Assembly (NCBI GenBank): GCA_937889855.1
Contig: CALBYK010000119.1
Span: 1-6,474 of the forward strand
Length of the DNA: 6,474 nucleotides
Direction: 5' to 3'
DNA from: an uncultured Prevotella sp.
GTDB taxonomy: Bacteria > Bacteroidota > Bacteroidia > Bacteroidales > Bacteroidaceae
This document shows, piece by piece, positions 1 through 6,474 of this stretch. The position numbers and the translations under genes were made by a program. Below the pieces are notes generated by a model. The model was given only the letters and a program-made list of their open reading frames with translations. It searched no databases and was not told where the DNA came from. Each line of letters starts with the position of its first letter. Positions within the stretch are counted from its first letter, which is position 1.

Positions 1-413
1 CCGACTGGACCATCGCCATACACCGCTACGACATCAAGACCAACTCCGGCTCTGCCTACCGCACCAACTACACCACGCTCAGCGAGGTGAAAACCGCAGC
101 CGACAAGGGCACATTCAACATGCCCTCAGCAGAAGAGTTCACAGCCGACGAGCCTTCGAAGATTACCATCGATATGTCGCACATGATGGACGGCTACATC
201 GACTATGCCGATGCCAATATAAATAAGGTGCTCGGTAAGTGGCTCAACGTGGACACGTCGTCGATGCCACCCTCTTACACTATGGACAGCAACGTGTATC
301 TCGTGCGCACAAACAGCGGCGACGTGTACGCCATACAGTTCACGGGCTACTCCAATCCCTACCAGAGCAACACGAAGGGATTCATATCATTCAACTACGA
401 GCACATAAAATAA
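1..413 (+). CDS. hmuY: HmuY-like heme-binding protein, 3' part
   Basis: The frame is open from position 3 to the TAA at 411-413, giving 136 residues with no start codon that makes sense inside the window, so the gene begins upstream. The first visible residues, DWTIAIHRYDIKTNSG, resemble the conserved core segment of HmuY proteins (a tryptophan followed by an HRYD-type strand and KTN-G). The end, with LVRTNSGDVYAIQFTGY and GFISFNYEHIK, resembles the C-terminal beta strands of that family. HmuY of Porphyromonas gingivalis is a surface lipoprotein and hemophore that passes heme to HmuR; it is about 216 residues long, so roughly the first third is missing here, including any lipoprotein signal. 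A methionine cluster (MSHMM, 174-188) lies in the middle of the visible part; methionine-ligated heme has been described for Prevotella and Tannerella HmuY homologues, but I cannot assign ligands here. The gene sits 58 bases upstream of hmuR, consistent with one operon. An ATG at 87 is internal and not the true start. Confidence 0.85.
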   Translation, partial: DWTIAIHRYDIKTNSGSAYRTNYTTLSEVKTAADKGTFNMPSAEEFTADEPSKITIDMSHMMDGYIDYADANINKVLGKWLNVDTSSMPPSYTMDSNVYLVRTNSGDVYAIQFTGYSNPYQSNTKGFISFNYEHIK

Positions 414-422
414 ATTGCTTAT

Positions 423-448
423 CCGTGACGGAGACCTCCGGTCCCCGC
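423..448. repeat. Degenerate copy of GC-rich dyad repeat
   Basis: This 26-base stretch in the hmuY-hmuR gap matches the left arm of the inverted repeat at 2734-2759 at 21 of 26 positions, in the same orientation. It contains the dyad CGGAGACCTCCG (429-440), which also occurs exactly at 2817-2828 and as CGGAGGTCTCCG at 2740-2751. It can form a short hairpin with 5-base arms. The copy ends 23 bases before the hmuR start. Its presence in two gaps of the same operon suggests an interspersed intergenic repeat; whether it has a role in mRNA processing or translation is unknown. Confidence 0.7.
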
Positions 449-471
449 AACACTCACCAAAAGAAACTTTC

Positions 472-2613
472 ATGAACAATATATATATTTCTGCCCTACT
501 GGCAATGGCTTCTTCCACGGCTTTCGCATCACCCTACATGATACGCGGCCGCGTGACAACATCCGACGGCGAAGCTCTGCCCTACGCCTATGTGCGCGTT
601 GAGGGCAAGAACTACGCCACACAGGCCGACAAGGACGGCTACTACTCATTGCAGCTTCCCGACGGCCACTACGAGATAAAGGCCAACCTGCTGGGCTACC
701 AGCCAATATCGAAGCAGGTGCATGCCACAGCCGACACAAAACTCGACTTTTCGCTCACCGAGGACATGATAAACCTGCAGACGGTCACCGTCACCGGCAC
801 ACGCACACCGAAACTGCTTGAGAACACTCCAGTGGTGACACAGATCATCACCGCTGCCGATATAGCAAAAATCGATGCCACCAACATCAAGGACGTGCTG
901 CTCACGGAGCTTCCAGGCCTGGAGTTCACACTGTCGATGAACCAGCAGGTGTCGCTAAACATGCAGGGACTCGGCGGCATGGCCATACTCTTTCTCGTCG
1001 ATGGCGAGCGCATGGCGGGCGAAACGCTCGACAACATCGACTTCCAGCGCATATCCACCGACAACATCGAGCGCATCGAGATAGTCAAGGGTGCCGCATC
1101 GGCTCTCTATGGCTCCAACTCCGTGGGGGCGGTGATAAACATTATCACCAAGAAGGCTTCCGAACCTTGGCAGCTCAACCTCAATACCCATTTCGGCTCG
1201 AAATACAACGAACAGCGCCACGGCGGCGCACTCGGACTGCGCTCGGGCAAATGGAGCTCGCTCACAAACGTGCAGACCGACGGCACTCACTCCTACACGC
1301 TCAACGGAAAGCAGGACGGCGACCAGATGACGGTATACGGCACACGACAGTGGAACTTCAAGGAGAAACTGACATACCAAATCAGCGACCACACGTCGCT
1401 CACCGGACGCGCCGGCTACTACTTCCACGAGCGCAACTCGTCGGCAATAGCTAACGACCGCGCACGCGACTTCAGCGGCGGACTGCGCTTCCTGTCTCTG
1501 CTTGCCGGAAAGAACCAGCTCGACGTGAGCTACTCGTTCGACCGCTACGACAAGAGCGACTACTACAAGGAGATACGCAAGGACTTCATCGACTACAAGA
1601 ACGTGCAGAACTCGCTGCGCGCACTGTATACACACCATCTCCAGGACAACCTCGCGCTCACCGTGGGCGGCGATGCCATGATTGACTATCTGATGACCTA
1701 CCAGTTCACCGACGACGGCAACCGTAAGCAATATACCGCCGACGCGTTTGCACAGGCCGACTGGACCTTGTCGAAGAACTGGAACATCGTGGCTGGAGCA
1801 CGCGCCGACTACTTCTCGAAGACGGGATGGAAGGTGACACCTAAAGTTGCAGCCATGTACCGCACTGGACACCTCAACGTACGCGGTTCCTATTCGGGCG
1901 GATTCCGCGCTCCAACGCTGAAGGAACTGTATATGGACTTCAACATGGCGAACATTTTCAATATCTACGGCAATCCCAACCTCGGTGCCGAGAACTCCCA
2001 CTCGTTTGCTCTCTCTGGCGAATATGCCAAGAGCCGCTACTCGTTCACGGCAACTGGCTACTACAACATCGTCAACAACGAGATAACAACCATTTGGGAC
2101 AAGAGCCTTGAGAACGGCAAGGGTGCAATGGTATACCAAAACATTGAGGGACGCAACCTCCTTGGCGCCGACGTATCGCTCATGGCGCGCTATCCGTGCG
2201 GACTGGGAGGCAAAATCTCCTACTCCTACTTCCATGAGTACACCCGTAACGGCAAGCCCAACACATCGGACACACGCCCTCACTCCGTAACCGCCCGCAT
2301 CGACTACCACAAGACACTGCGCAACTACGAGATCGACGCCGCTCTGACGGGTCGCTACCTCTCATCGGCCCACTACCACGAACTGGAGTCGGGACAATAC
2401 GACACCTATGTCGAGGCATCGTCGCCCGCCTACTCCATCTGGAAGTTCACCCTCACACAGCGGTTCTACCAGGCTTGGCGACTCATTCTCTCCGTGGACA
2501 ACATCTTCAACTACCGTCCGCAGAAGTATGCCTACAACTCTCCGCTCAACGGCGGCACGTCGTTCTCCATAGGAGCATCGGTGGACGTGGAGCAGATATT
2601 CAAGAAGAAATAA
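472..2613 (+). CDS. hmuR: TonB-dependent heme receptor, HmuR-like
   Basis: This 713-residue outer-membrane receptor imports heme, probably delivered by the HmuY-like protein encoded upstream. The ATG at 472 is chosen because it starts a clear signal peptide (MNNIYISALLAMASSTAFA, likely cleaved after A19); the in-frame TTG at 415 would translate the upstream repeat. Residues about 22-97 form a carboxypeptidase-regulatory-like domain common in Bacteroidetes receptors. A TonB-box-like segment (NLQTVTVTGTRTPK) starts at about 101. The plug covers about 112-228, with LFLVDGERMAGE and the conserved RIEIVKGAASALYGSN ... VINIITKK. The rest is the beta barrel. FRAP at 478-481 and NPNL at 501-504 match the FRAP/YRAP and NPDL/NPNL boxes of heme receptors, including P. 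gingivalis HmuR. The histidine found between these boxes in P. gingivalis HmuR (His434) has no counterpart here; a methionine (M492) lies at the same distance after FRAP. Length is normal for the family and no break is seen. Confidence 0.93.
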   Translation: MNNIYISALLAMASSTAFASPYMIRGRVTTSDGEALPYAYVRVEGKNYATQADKDGYYSLQLPDGHYEIKANLLGYQPISKQVHATADTKLDFSLTEDMINLQTVTVTGTRTPKLLENTPVVTQIITAADIAKIDATNIKDVLLTELPGLEFTLSMNQQVSLNMQGLGGMAILFLVDGERMAGETLDNIDFQRISTDNIERIEIVKGAASALYGSNSVGAVINIITKKASEPWQLNLNTHFGSKYNEQRHGGALGLRSGKWSSLTNVQTDGTHSYTLNGKQDGDQMTVYGTRQWNFKEKLTYQISDHTSLTGRAGYYFHERNSSAIANDRARDFSGGLRFLSLLAGKNQLDVSYSFDRYDKSDYYKEIRKDFIDYKNVQNSLRALYTHHLQDNLALTVGGDAMIDYLMTYQFTDDGNRKQYTADAFAQADWTLSKNWNIVAGARADYFSKTGWKVTPKVAAMYRTGHLNVRGSYSGGFRAPTLKELYMDFNMANIFNIYGNPNLGAENSHSFALSGEYAKSRYSFTATGYYNIVNNEITTIWDKSLENGKGAMVYQNIEGRNLLGADVSLMARYPCGLGGKISYSYFHEYTRNGKPNTSDTRPHSVTARIDYHKTLRNYEIDAALTGRYLSSAHYHELESGQYDTYVEASSPAYSIWKFTLTQRFYQAWRLILSVDNIFNYRPQKYAYNSPLNGGTSFSIGASVDVEQIFKKK

Positions 2614-2644
2614 ACAAAGGCTTGAATATTGTCTCACATCGAAC

Positions 2645-2706
2645 ATGATGAGCACTCATATCGAAAGAAATGAGCACTCGTATCGTTTGATATGAGCACT
2701 CACCCC
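2645..2706. repeat. Three palindrome-like sites, 22-base period
   Basis: The ten bases ATGAGCACTC occur at 2648-2657, 2670-2679 and 2692-2701, exactly 22 bases apart. With their flanks, the three sites are variants of the dyad GATATGAGCACTCATATC: the right half is best in the first copy (CTCATATC), the left half is best in the third (GATATGAG), and the middle copy is imperfect on both sides (GAAATGAG/CTCGTATC). The 22-base period is about two helical turns, so the sites would face the same side of the DNA. The array starts 31 bases after the hmuR stop and lies upstream of hmuS. A regulator-binding array or a remnant of a tandem repeat are both possible; no function is assigned. Confidence 0.75.
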
Positions 2707-2733
2707 GACCGCAGTAAGACAACAAAACATACC

Positions 2734-2834
2734 CCGTGGCGGAGGTCTCCGGCCTCCGCTGCACCACCAAACATCCCATCACACACAACAACAACAGCAC
2801 AGCTTGCCGCGGAGGCCGGAGACCTCCGCCACGG
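2734..2834. repeat. 26-base perfect inverted repeat before hmuS
   Basis: The arms 2734-2759 and 2809-2834 are exact reverse complements over 26 bases, separated by 49 bases that are A/C-rich and unstructured. After one inner mismatch three more bases pair. Each arm can also fold on itself with 7-base stems: GCGGAGG/CCTCCGC at 2739-2745/2753-2759 and at 2809-2815/2823-2829. The transcript can therefore switch between one long hairpin and two small ones. There is no T-run after either arm, so this is not a classical terminator. The right arm ends 14 bases before the hmuS ATG. A degenerate third copy lies before hmuR (423-448). The arrangement resembles an interspersed palindromic element inserted as an inverted pair. 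Confidence 0.9.
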
Positions 2835-2848
2835 ACAACAATAACAAA

Positions 2849-4165
2849 ATGAAAGCAAAAGAAATCGTAAACCGACTCAAATCCGTACACTGGACACGCC
2901 GCCTTATACTGAAGACAATAGGCTGCATAGTCCTGCTGGCGGCTCTCGTGGAGTTCTATTCCATCTGGCTCAGCCGCACAAAAATAGCCTTCGTCAACTT
3001 CCAGCCTATCGCTCTTCAGGGATTCTCACAGGCCAACGACAACCCGATGATTTCGCTCGCCGACGTGTCGACCAAAGACATCGAGAAGTTAGGCCGGTAT
3101 GACATCGTGTTCGTCAACGGCATGGGACTCAACATCACCGCCGAGCAACGCGAATATATAAAGAAGCTCGCCGAGGGCGGAAAGCCTGTCTATACCACGA
3201 TGGCAACCAATCCCGACAACAACATCTCCAACCTCACTACCACGGAACTCGTTATGGTGCAGGAATATATGATGTACGGCGGCAAGAAGAACTACCGCTC
3301 GCTGCTGTCGTTCATCCGCCACAATATAGACGGAAAGATAATCTTCACCGGCAAGGCCGTGAAACCGCAAAGCAAACCCAACGACTACCTGTACTATCCT
3401 GCCGAGAACGGCGACGGCGACGACGAGCACGAGTTCCTCTCGGTGAAGGACTATGAGCAGTTTCTCCACAAGAACAATCTCTGGCACAACGGGGCACAGA
3501 AGATTATCGTCACCGGACAGATTACAGACCCTTCCGACCTCATTCTCGCACTCGCCAAGACAGGCAAATATAACGTATATCCTGTCGCTTCGATGACAAA
3601 ACTCCAGGACTATGCCTCGGAGATACGCCCTGCCGCAATCATCAACCTCGCCCACGGACGAATGGGCGATGACATGGTGGCGTGGCTCAAGCAGACCAAT
3701 ACTCTGCTCTTCGACCCACTCACCATCAACGATCTCAAGGAAAACTGGGAGGCCGACAAACTCGGTATGGCAGGCGGCTTTATGTCACAGAGTGTGGTGA
3801 TGCCAGAGATTGACGGTGCCATACGCACCGCCGCCCTCTTCGCGCAGCGCAAGGACAAGAACGGACTGCTCCAGCCATACGCCATTCCCGAACGCCTCAC
3901 CACATTCCTACAGACTCTCGACCACTACATCAGCCTGCGCACCAAGCAGAACTCAGAGAAGCGCATCGCCATAGTCTACTTCAAGGGTCCGGGACAGGCC
4001 TCGCTCGTGGCGTGCCGTCGCTCTACAACATGCTTCTCAACCTCAAGGCTCAAGGCTACAACCTCAACGGACTTCCTGCCACAGAACAGGAGTTTGCCAA
4101 GCAGATTAAGCAGCGCGGTATGCTCTTCAACTCTTTCGCTGCCGGCGATGCCGAGAAATTTATGA
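2849..4165 (+). CDS. hmuS: HmuS (CobN-like chelatase), N-terminal part
   Basis: This is the first part of a CobN/magnesium-chelatase subunit H family protein; homology-like sequence runs to residue 388 (A, 4010-4012), after which the frame reads 51 unrelated residues to the stop at 4163-4165. The ATG at 2849 is chosen because it directly precedes a positively charged N-terminus and one membrane segment (residues about 19-41, around GCIVLLAALVEFYSIWL); the in-frame TTG at 2804 would translate the upstream repeat. The charge pattern suggests an anchored protein with the bulk outside the cytoplasm. CobN-type features include NLAHGRMGDDM (about 268-278), VVMPEIDG (316-323) and RIAIVYFKGPGQ (about 372-383), which begins the segment that is interrupted. 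In hmu operons this family is linked to heme use, and HmuS of Bacteroides thetaiotaomicron has been reported to remove iron from heme anaerobically. The remainder of the same gene continues in another frame from 4012. Confidence 0.85.
   Translation: MKAKEIVNRLKSVHWTRRLILKTIGCIVLLAALVEFYSIWLSRTKIAFVNFQPIALQGFSQANDNPMISLADVSTKDIEKLGRYDIVFVNGMGLNITAEQREYIKKLAEGGKPVYTTMATNPDNNISNLTTTELVMVQEYMMYGGKKNYRSLLSFIRHNIDGKIIFTGKAVKPQSKPNDYLYYPAENGDGDDEHEFLSVKDYEQFLHKNNLWHNGAQKIIVTGQITDPSDLILALAKTGKYNVYPVASMTKLQDYASEIRPAAIINLAHGRMGDDMVAWLKQTNTLLFDPLTINDLKENWEADKLGMAGGFMSQSVVMPEIDGAIRTAALFAQRKDKNGLLQPYAIPERLTTFLQTLDHYISLRTKQNSEKRIAIVYFKGPGQASLVACRRSTTCFSTSRLKATTSTDFLPQNRSLPSRLSSAVCSSTLSLPAMPRNL
4007..4017 (+). 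other. hmuS: Frame break inside hmuS
   Basis: Upstream of about 4010 the CobN-like sequence is read in the frame of the 2849 start (…QASLVA); downstream it continues as VPSLYNMLLNLKAQGY in the frame beginning at 4012. CobN relatives have a short segment with a GLD/GME-like motif between these two strings, and it is absent here. Restoring the frame needs an insertion of 1, 4, 7, 10, 13 or 16 bases; 13 or 16 would also restore the missing 4-5 residues. No slippery heptamer is visible. A small deletion in the genome or an assembly error explains it better than programmed frameshifting. Confidence 0.85.
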
Positions 4166-6474
4166 AGACCGGACGGCCTCAGCTCGTCAGCAAAAAGCAG
4201 TACGACGCGTGGACGGCACAGTCGCTGCGCAAGGACAAGGCGGCCGAGGTAGACAAGGCTTTCGGCGTGTTCCCCGGCGACGACAACCTGCTCAAGACTG
4301 CCGACGGACAACTGGCTTTCGCCTGTCTACGCTACGGCAACGTGGCATTGCTGCCACAGCCAATGGCTGGCGAGGGCAAGGACGAGTTCAAGATTGTGCA
4401 CGGCACCGACAAGTGTCCGCCCCACTCCTACATCGCTCCTTATCTCTGGATTCAGCACGGATTTAAGGCCGATGCCCTGATTCACTTCGGCACACACGGC
4501 TCACTGGAGTTCACTCCACGCAAGCAGGTGGCTCTGTCCAACGAGGACTGGCCCGACCGCCTCGTCGGCGCACTGCCACATTTCTATATATACACCATTG
4601 ACAACGTGGGTGAGGGCATGATGGCTAAGCGCCGTGCTTATGCCGACATCATAAGCTATCTCACGCCACCGTTCCATGAGAGCGGACTGCGCGACACTTA
4701 CAAGCAGCTTTCCGACAAGATACGGCAGTTTGATGCGGCAAAAGGCGACCGCCTGCAACTGCGCAAGGATATAAAACAACTATCCGTAAAGCTCGACCTC
4801 TGCAAGGACCTGCACCTCGACACCAATCCCGCCAAGCCATTGACAGACGACGAAGTGGCGCAGATAGAGAACTATGCCGAGGAAATCACCAACGAGAAGG
4901 TGACTGGCACTCCTTATACAATGGGAGTGCCATACGCCGACGAGGATATACGCACGTCGGTATATGCCATGACCACCGACCCGATAGCCTACTGCCGCTA
5001 CAACCTCGACCGTATGCGCGGACGTGTGGGCAAACTCGGCAAGGCTGCGTTCAACGACCGCTATCTATCGGCAGCCAAGCAGACGGTGGCTTCACTCTAC
5101 GGCAACATGTCGGGCGTGAGCGACCAAATGATATGCGCCGTGGCAGGCATCACCGAGGCCGAGCTGCAGAAGTCGCGCGAAGTGATTGAGTGGAAGAATG
5201 CCCCCAAGGGTATGCTCGCCATGATGATGGCTATGTCGAAGAAACAAAAGGACGGCAAGAAAGCCAAAAAGGACGGCATGGCAGAGATGATGGGCAAGAT
5301 GGCCAAGGCAAGCAATGAGGTGCCAGAGGCAAAGAATAGTCCCATTGCCAAGTTCATGCGCTACCAGATGCGCAAGATGCTCGCCAAGGGCGACCCCTCG
5401 CAGATGATTGAGGTGGCTCGACGGATGGGCGCGTCGGAGGCTGCCCTGAAGAAGATGAGTGCAGCCATGACCAAGAAGAAGTCGGGCGGCTCGGGAATGA
5501 TGGGTGGCTCGTCAAAGCCCAAGTACAACCGCAAGGAAGTGGAAATGGCCGTGACTATCAGTCAGGTGGAGACGGCTCTGAAGAATGTAGGCACCTACCG
5601 GCAGATGCTCCACGACTGTCCGCAGACCGAGCTTGCTGCCATCAGCAACGCGCTGAAGGGCGGCTACACGGCTCCGTCGCCTGGCGGCGACCCGATAGTA
5701 AATCCCAACACCCTGCCCACAGGCCGCAACCTCTTCGCCATCAATGCCGAAGAGACACCTACGGAGGACGCATGGGAGAAGGGTGTGGCTCTCGCCAAGG
5801 CTACCATCGCCGACTATCAGAAGGCACACAAGGGCGAATATCCGCGCAAGGTGAGCTACACACTGTGGTCGGGCGAGTTCATACAAACGGGCGGCGCGAC
5901 AATCGCGCAGGTGCTCTATATGCTCGGCGTTGAACCAGTGCGCGACCGCTATGGACGTGTGAACGACCTGAAACTCATACCGTCGAAGGAACTCGGACGC
6001 CCACGCATCGATGTCGTGGTGCAGACTTCAGGCCAGCTACGCGACCTCGCCGCCTCGCGCCTGTTCCTCATCAACCGCGCCGTGCAGATGGCTGCGGCTG
6101 CCGACGGCGACAAGTACGGCAACATGGTGAAGGACGGTGTCGACGAGTCGGAGCGCTACCTTATAGACAAGGGTGTGCCGCCGGCCGAGGCTCGCGAGAT
6201 ATCCAAGTATCGCGTGTTCGGTGGTGTGCAGGGCGGCTACGGCACCGGCATACAGTCGATGGTAGAGAAGGGCGATGCCTGGGACAACGACCGACAGATT
6301 GCCGACCAGTACATAAAGAACATGGGTGCCTTCTACGGCGACCAGGAGCATTGGGAGGCTTATGCCGACGACGCCTTCGGTGCCGCGCTCACTCGCACCG
6401 ACGTGGTGATGCAGCCCCGGCAGAACAACACATGGGGCGCACTGAGCCTCGACCACGTGTATGAGTTCATGGGG
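4012..6474 (+). CDS. hmuS: HmuS (CobN-like chelatase), main part, runs off the end
   Basis: The frame starting at 4012 is open to the end of the window (821 residues) and continues the protein begun at 2849. CobN/BchH-type features in order are: VPSLYNML; YIAPYLWIQHGF followed by HFGTHGSLEFTPRK (from 4483), the counterpart of the conserved HxGxHGtxEwlPGK motif; PHFYIYTIDNVGEGMMAKRR; TLWSGEFIQTGGATIAQVLY; LGRPRIDVVVQTSGQLRD (from 5992); and GGVQGGYGTGI. It ends at DHVYEFMG, a late point in the CobN domain, so perhaps 240 residues are missing if the protein has the usual HmuS length of about 1,450. An odd stretch at 5212-5508 is rich in Met and Lys. As a separate gene it could only start at GTG 4012 or ATG 4030, neither with a convincing leader, so it is better read as the second half of a broken hmuS. 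The likely substrate is heme rather than a cobalamin precursor, judged from the hmuY-hmuR context. No chelatase ATPase partner (CobS/CobT or BchI/BchD type) is visible. Confidence 0.88.
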   Translation, partial: MPSLYNMLLNLKAQGYNLNGLPATEQEFAKQIKQRGMLFNSFAAGDAEKFMKTGRPQLVSKKQYDAWTAQSLRKDKAAEVDKAFGVFPGDDNLLKTADGQLAFACLRYGNVALLPQPMAGEGKDEFKIVHGTDKCPPHSYIAPYLWIQHGFKADALIHFGTHGSLEFTPRKQVALSNEDWPDRLVGALPHFYIYTIDNVGEGMMAKRRAYADIISYLTPPFHESGLRDTYKQLSDKIRQFDAAKGDRLQLRKDIKQLSVKLDLCKDLHLDTNPAKPLTDDEVAQIENYAEEITNEKVTGTPYTMGVPYADEDIRTSVYAMTTDPIAYCRYNLDRMRGRVGKLGKAAFNDRYLSAAKQTVASLYGNMSGVSDQMICAVAGITEAELQKSREVIEWKNAPKGMLAMMMAMSKKQKDGKKAKKDGMAEMMGKMAKASNEVPEAKNSPIAKFMRYQMRKMLAKGDPSQMIEVARRMGASEAALKKMSAAMTKKKSGGSGMMGGSSKPKYNRKEVEMAVTISQVETALKNVGTYRQMLHDCPQTELAAISNALKGGYTAPSPGGDPIVNPNTLPTGRNLFAINAEETPTEDAWEKGVALAKATIADYQKAHKGEYPRKVSYTLWSGEFIQTGGATIAQVLYMLGVEPVRDRYGRVNDLKLIPSKELGRPRIDVVVQTSGQLRDLAASRLFLINRAVQMAAAADGDKYGNMVKDGVDESERYLIDKGVPPAEAREISKYRVFGGVQGGYGTGIQSMVEKGDAWDNDRQIADQYIKNMGAFYGDQEHWEAYADDAFGAALTRTDVVMQPRQNNTWGALSLDHVYEFMG

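Noticed and set aside
415..471. Upstream TTG start for hmuR
   Set aside because: It would put 19 repeat-derived residues before a clear signal peptide that begins at the ATG at 472.
955..2310. 451-codon open frame on the minus strand
   Set aside because: It lies wholly opposite the intact hmuR gene, reads as a Val/Ala/Arg-rich sequence without recognisable domains, and is explained by the GC-biased codon use of hmuR.
2681..2689. Bacteroides-type -7 promoter box (TATCGTTTG)
   Set aside because: The consensus TAnnTTTG needs two bases between TA and TTTG; here there are three, and no convincing -33 TTTG is placed upstream.
2648..2701. CRISPR array or plasmid iterons
   Set aside because: The repeats are tandem with no real spacers, only three copies exist, and there is no cas or replication gene nearby.
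2739..2834. Rho-independent terminator between hmuR and hmuS
   Set aside because: Stems are GC-rich, but the right arm is followed by an A/C-rich stretch and the left arm by CTGCACCACC, with no T-run.
3089..3655. 188-codon open frame on the minus strand
   Set aside because: It is antisense to the conserved N-terminal part of hmuS, has no motif, and is a mirror of the coding frame.
4001..4020. Programmed -1 frameshift in hmuS
   Set aside because: A -1 shift would join the frames, but there is no slippery heptamer, and the joined product would still lack the short conserved segment expected there.
4012..6474. Cobaltochelatase subunit CobN of the cobalamin pathway
   Set aside because: The fold family is the same, but the N-terminal membrane anchor and the hmuY-hmuR neighbours fit HmuS better.

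Overview
The window looks like a chromosomal heme-acquisition locus of an anaerobic member of the Bacteroidales, most likely Prevotella or a close relative. Three things point there: the gene order hmuY-hmuR-hmuS, the A-rich leaders without a Shine-Dalgarno sequence before the start codons, and the protein families themselves. All genes are on the + strand and appear to belong to one hmuYRS(TUV)-type operon that runs off both ends of the window.

Layout: (1) positions 1-413 hold the 3' end of an HmuY-like heme-binding (hemophore-like) protein. (2) A 58-base gap carries a degenerate copy of a GC-rich dyad repeat. (3) Positions 472-2613 encode a complete TonB-dependent outer-membrane receptor of the HmuR type, with signal peptide, carboxypeptidase-regulatory-like domain, plug, barrel, and the FRAP and NPNL boxes of heme receptors. 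(4) The 235-base gap 2614-2848 is full of repeats: three palindrome-like sites at an exact 22-base spacing, then a 26-base perfect inverted repeat whose right arm ends 14 bases before the next start codon. (5) From 2849 to the end of the window lies a CobN/magnesium-chelatase-H-like gene, hmuS, with an N-terminal membrane anchor. Its reading frame is broken near 4010: residues 1-388 are in one frame and the following 821 visible residues in another. At the junction a few codons expected from the family are missing, which fits a small deletion or an assembly error rather than programmed frameshifting.

How the genes fit together (family knowledge plus inference): HmuY captures heme outside the cell, HmuR imports it across the outer membrane with TonB energy, and HmuS, a membrane-anchored chelatase-like protein, would take iron out of the porphyrin. 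Downstream hmuT/U/V-type transport genes would be expected beyond 6474 but are not visible. No RNA genes, insertion sequences or CRISPR arrays were seen. The points most worth a second look are the hmuS break, the repeat-packed hmuR-hmuS gap, a methionine-rich stretch inside HmuS, and the absence of histidine between the FRAP and NPNL boxes of HmuR.
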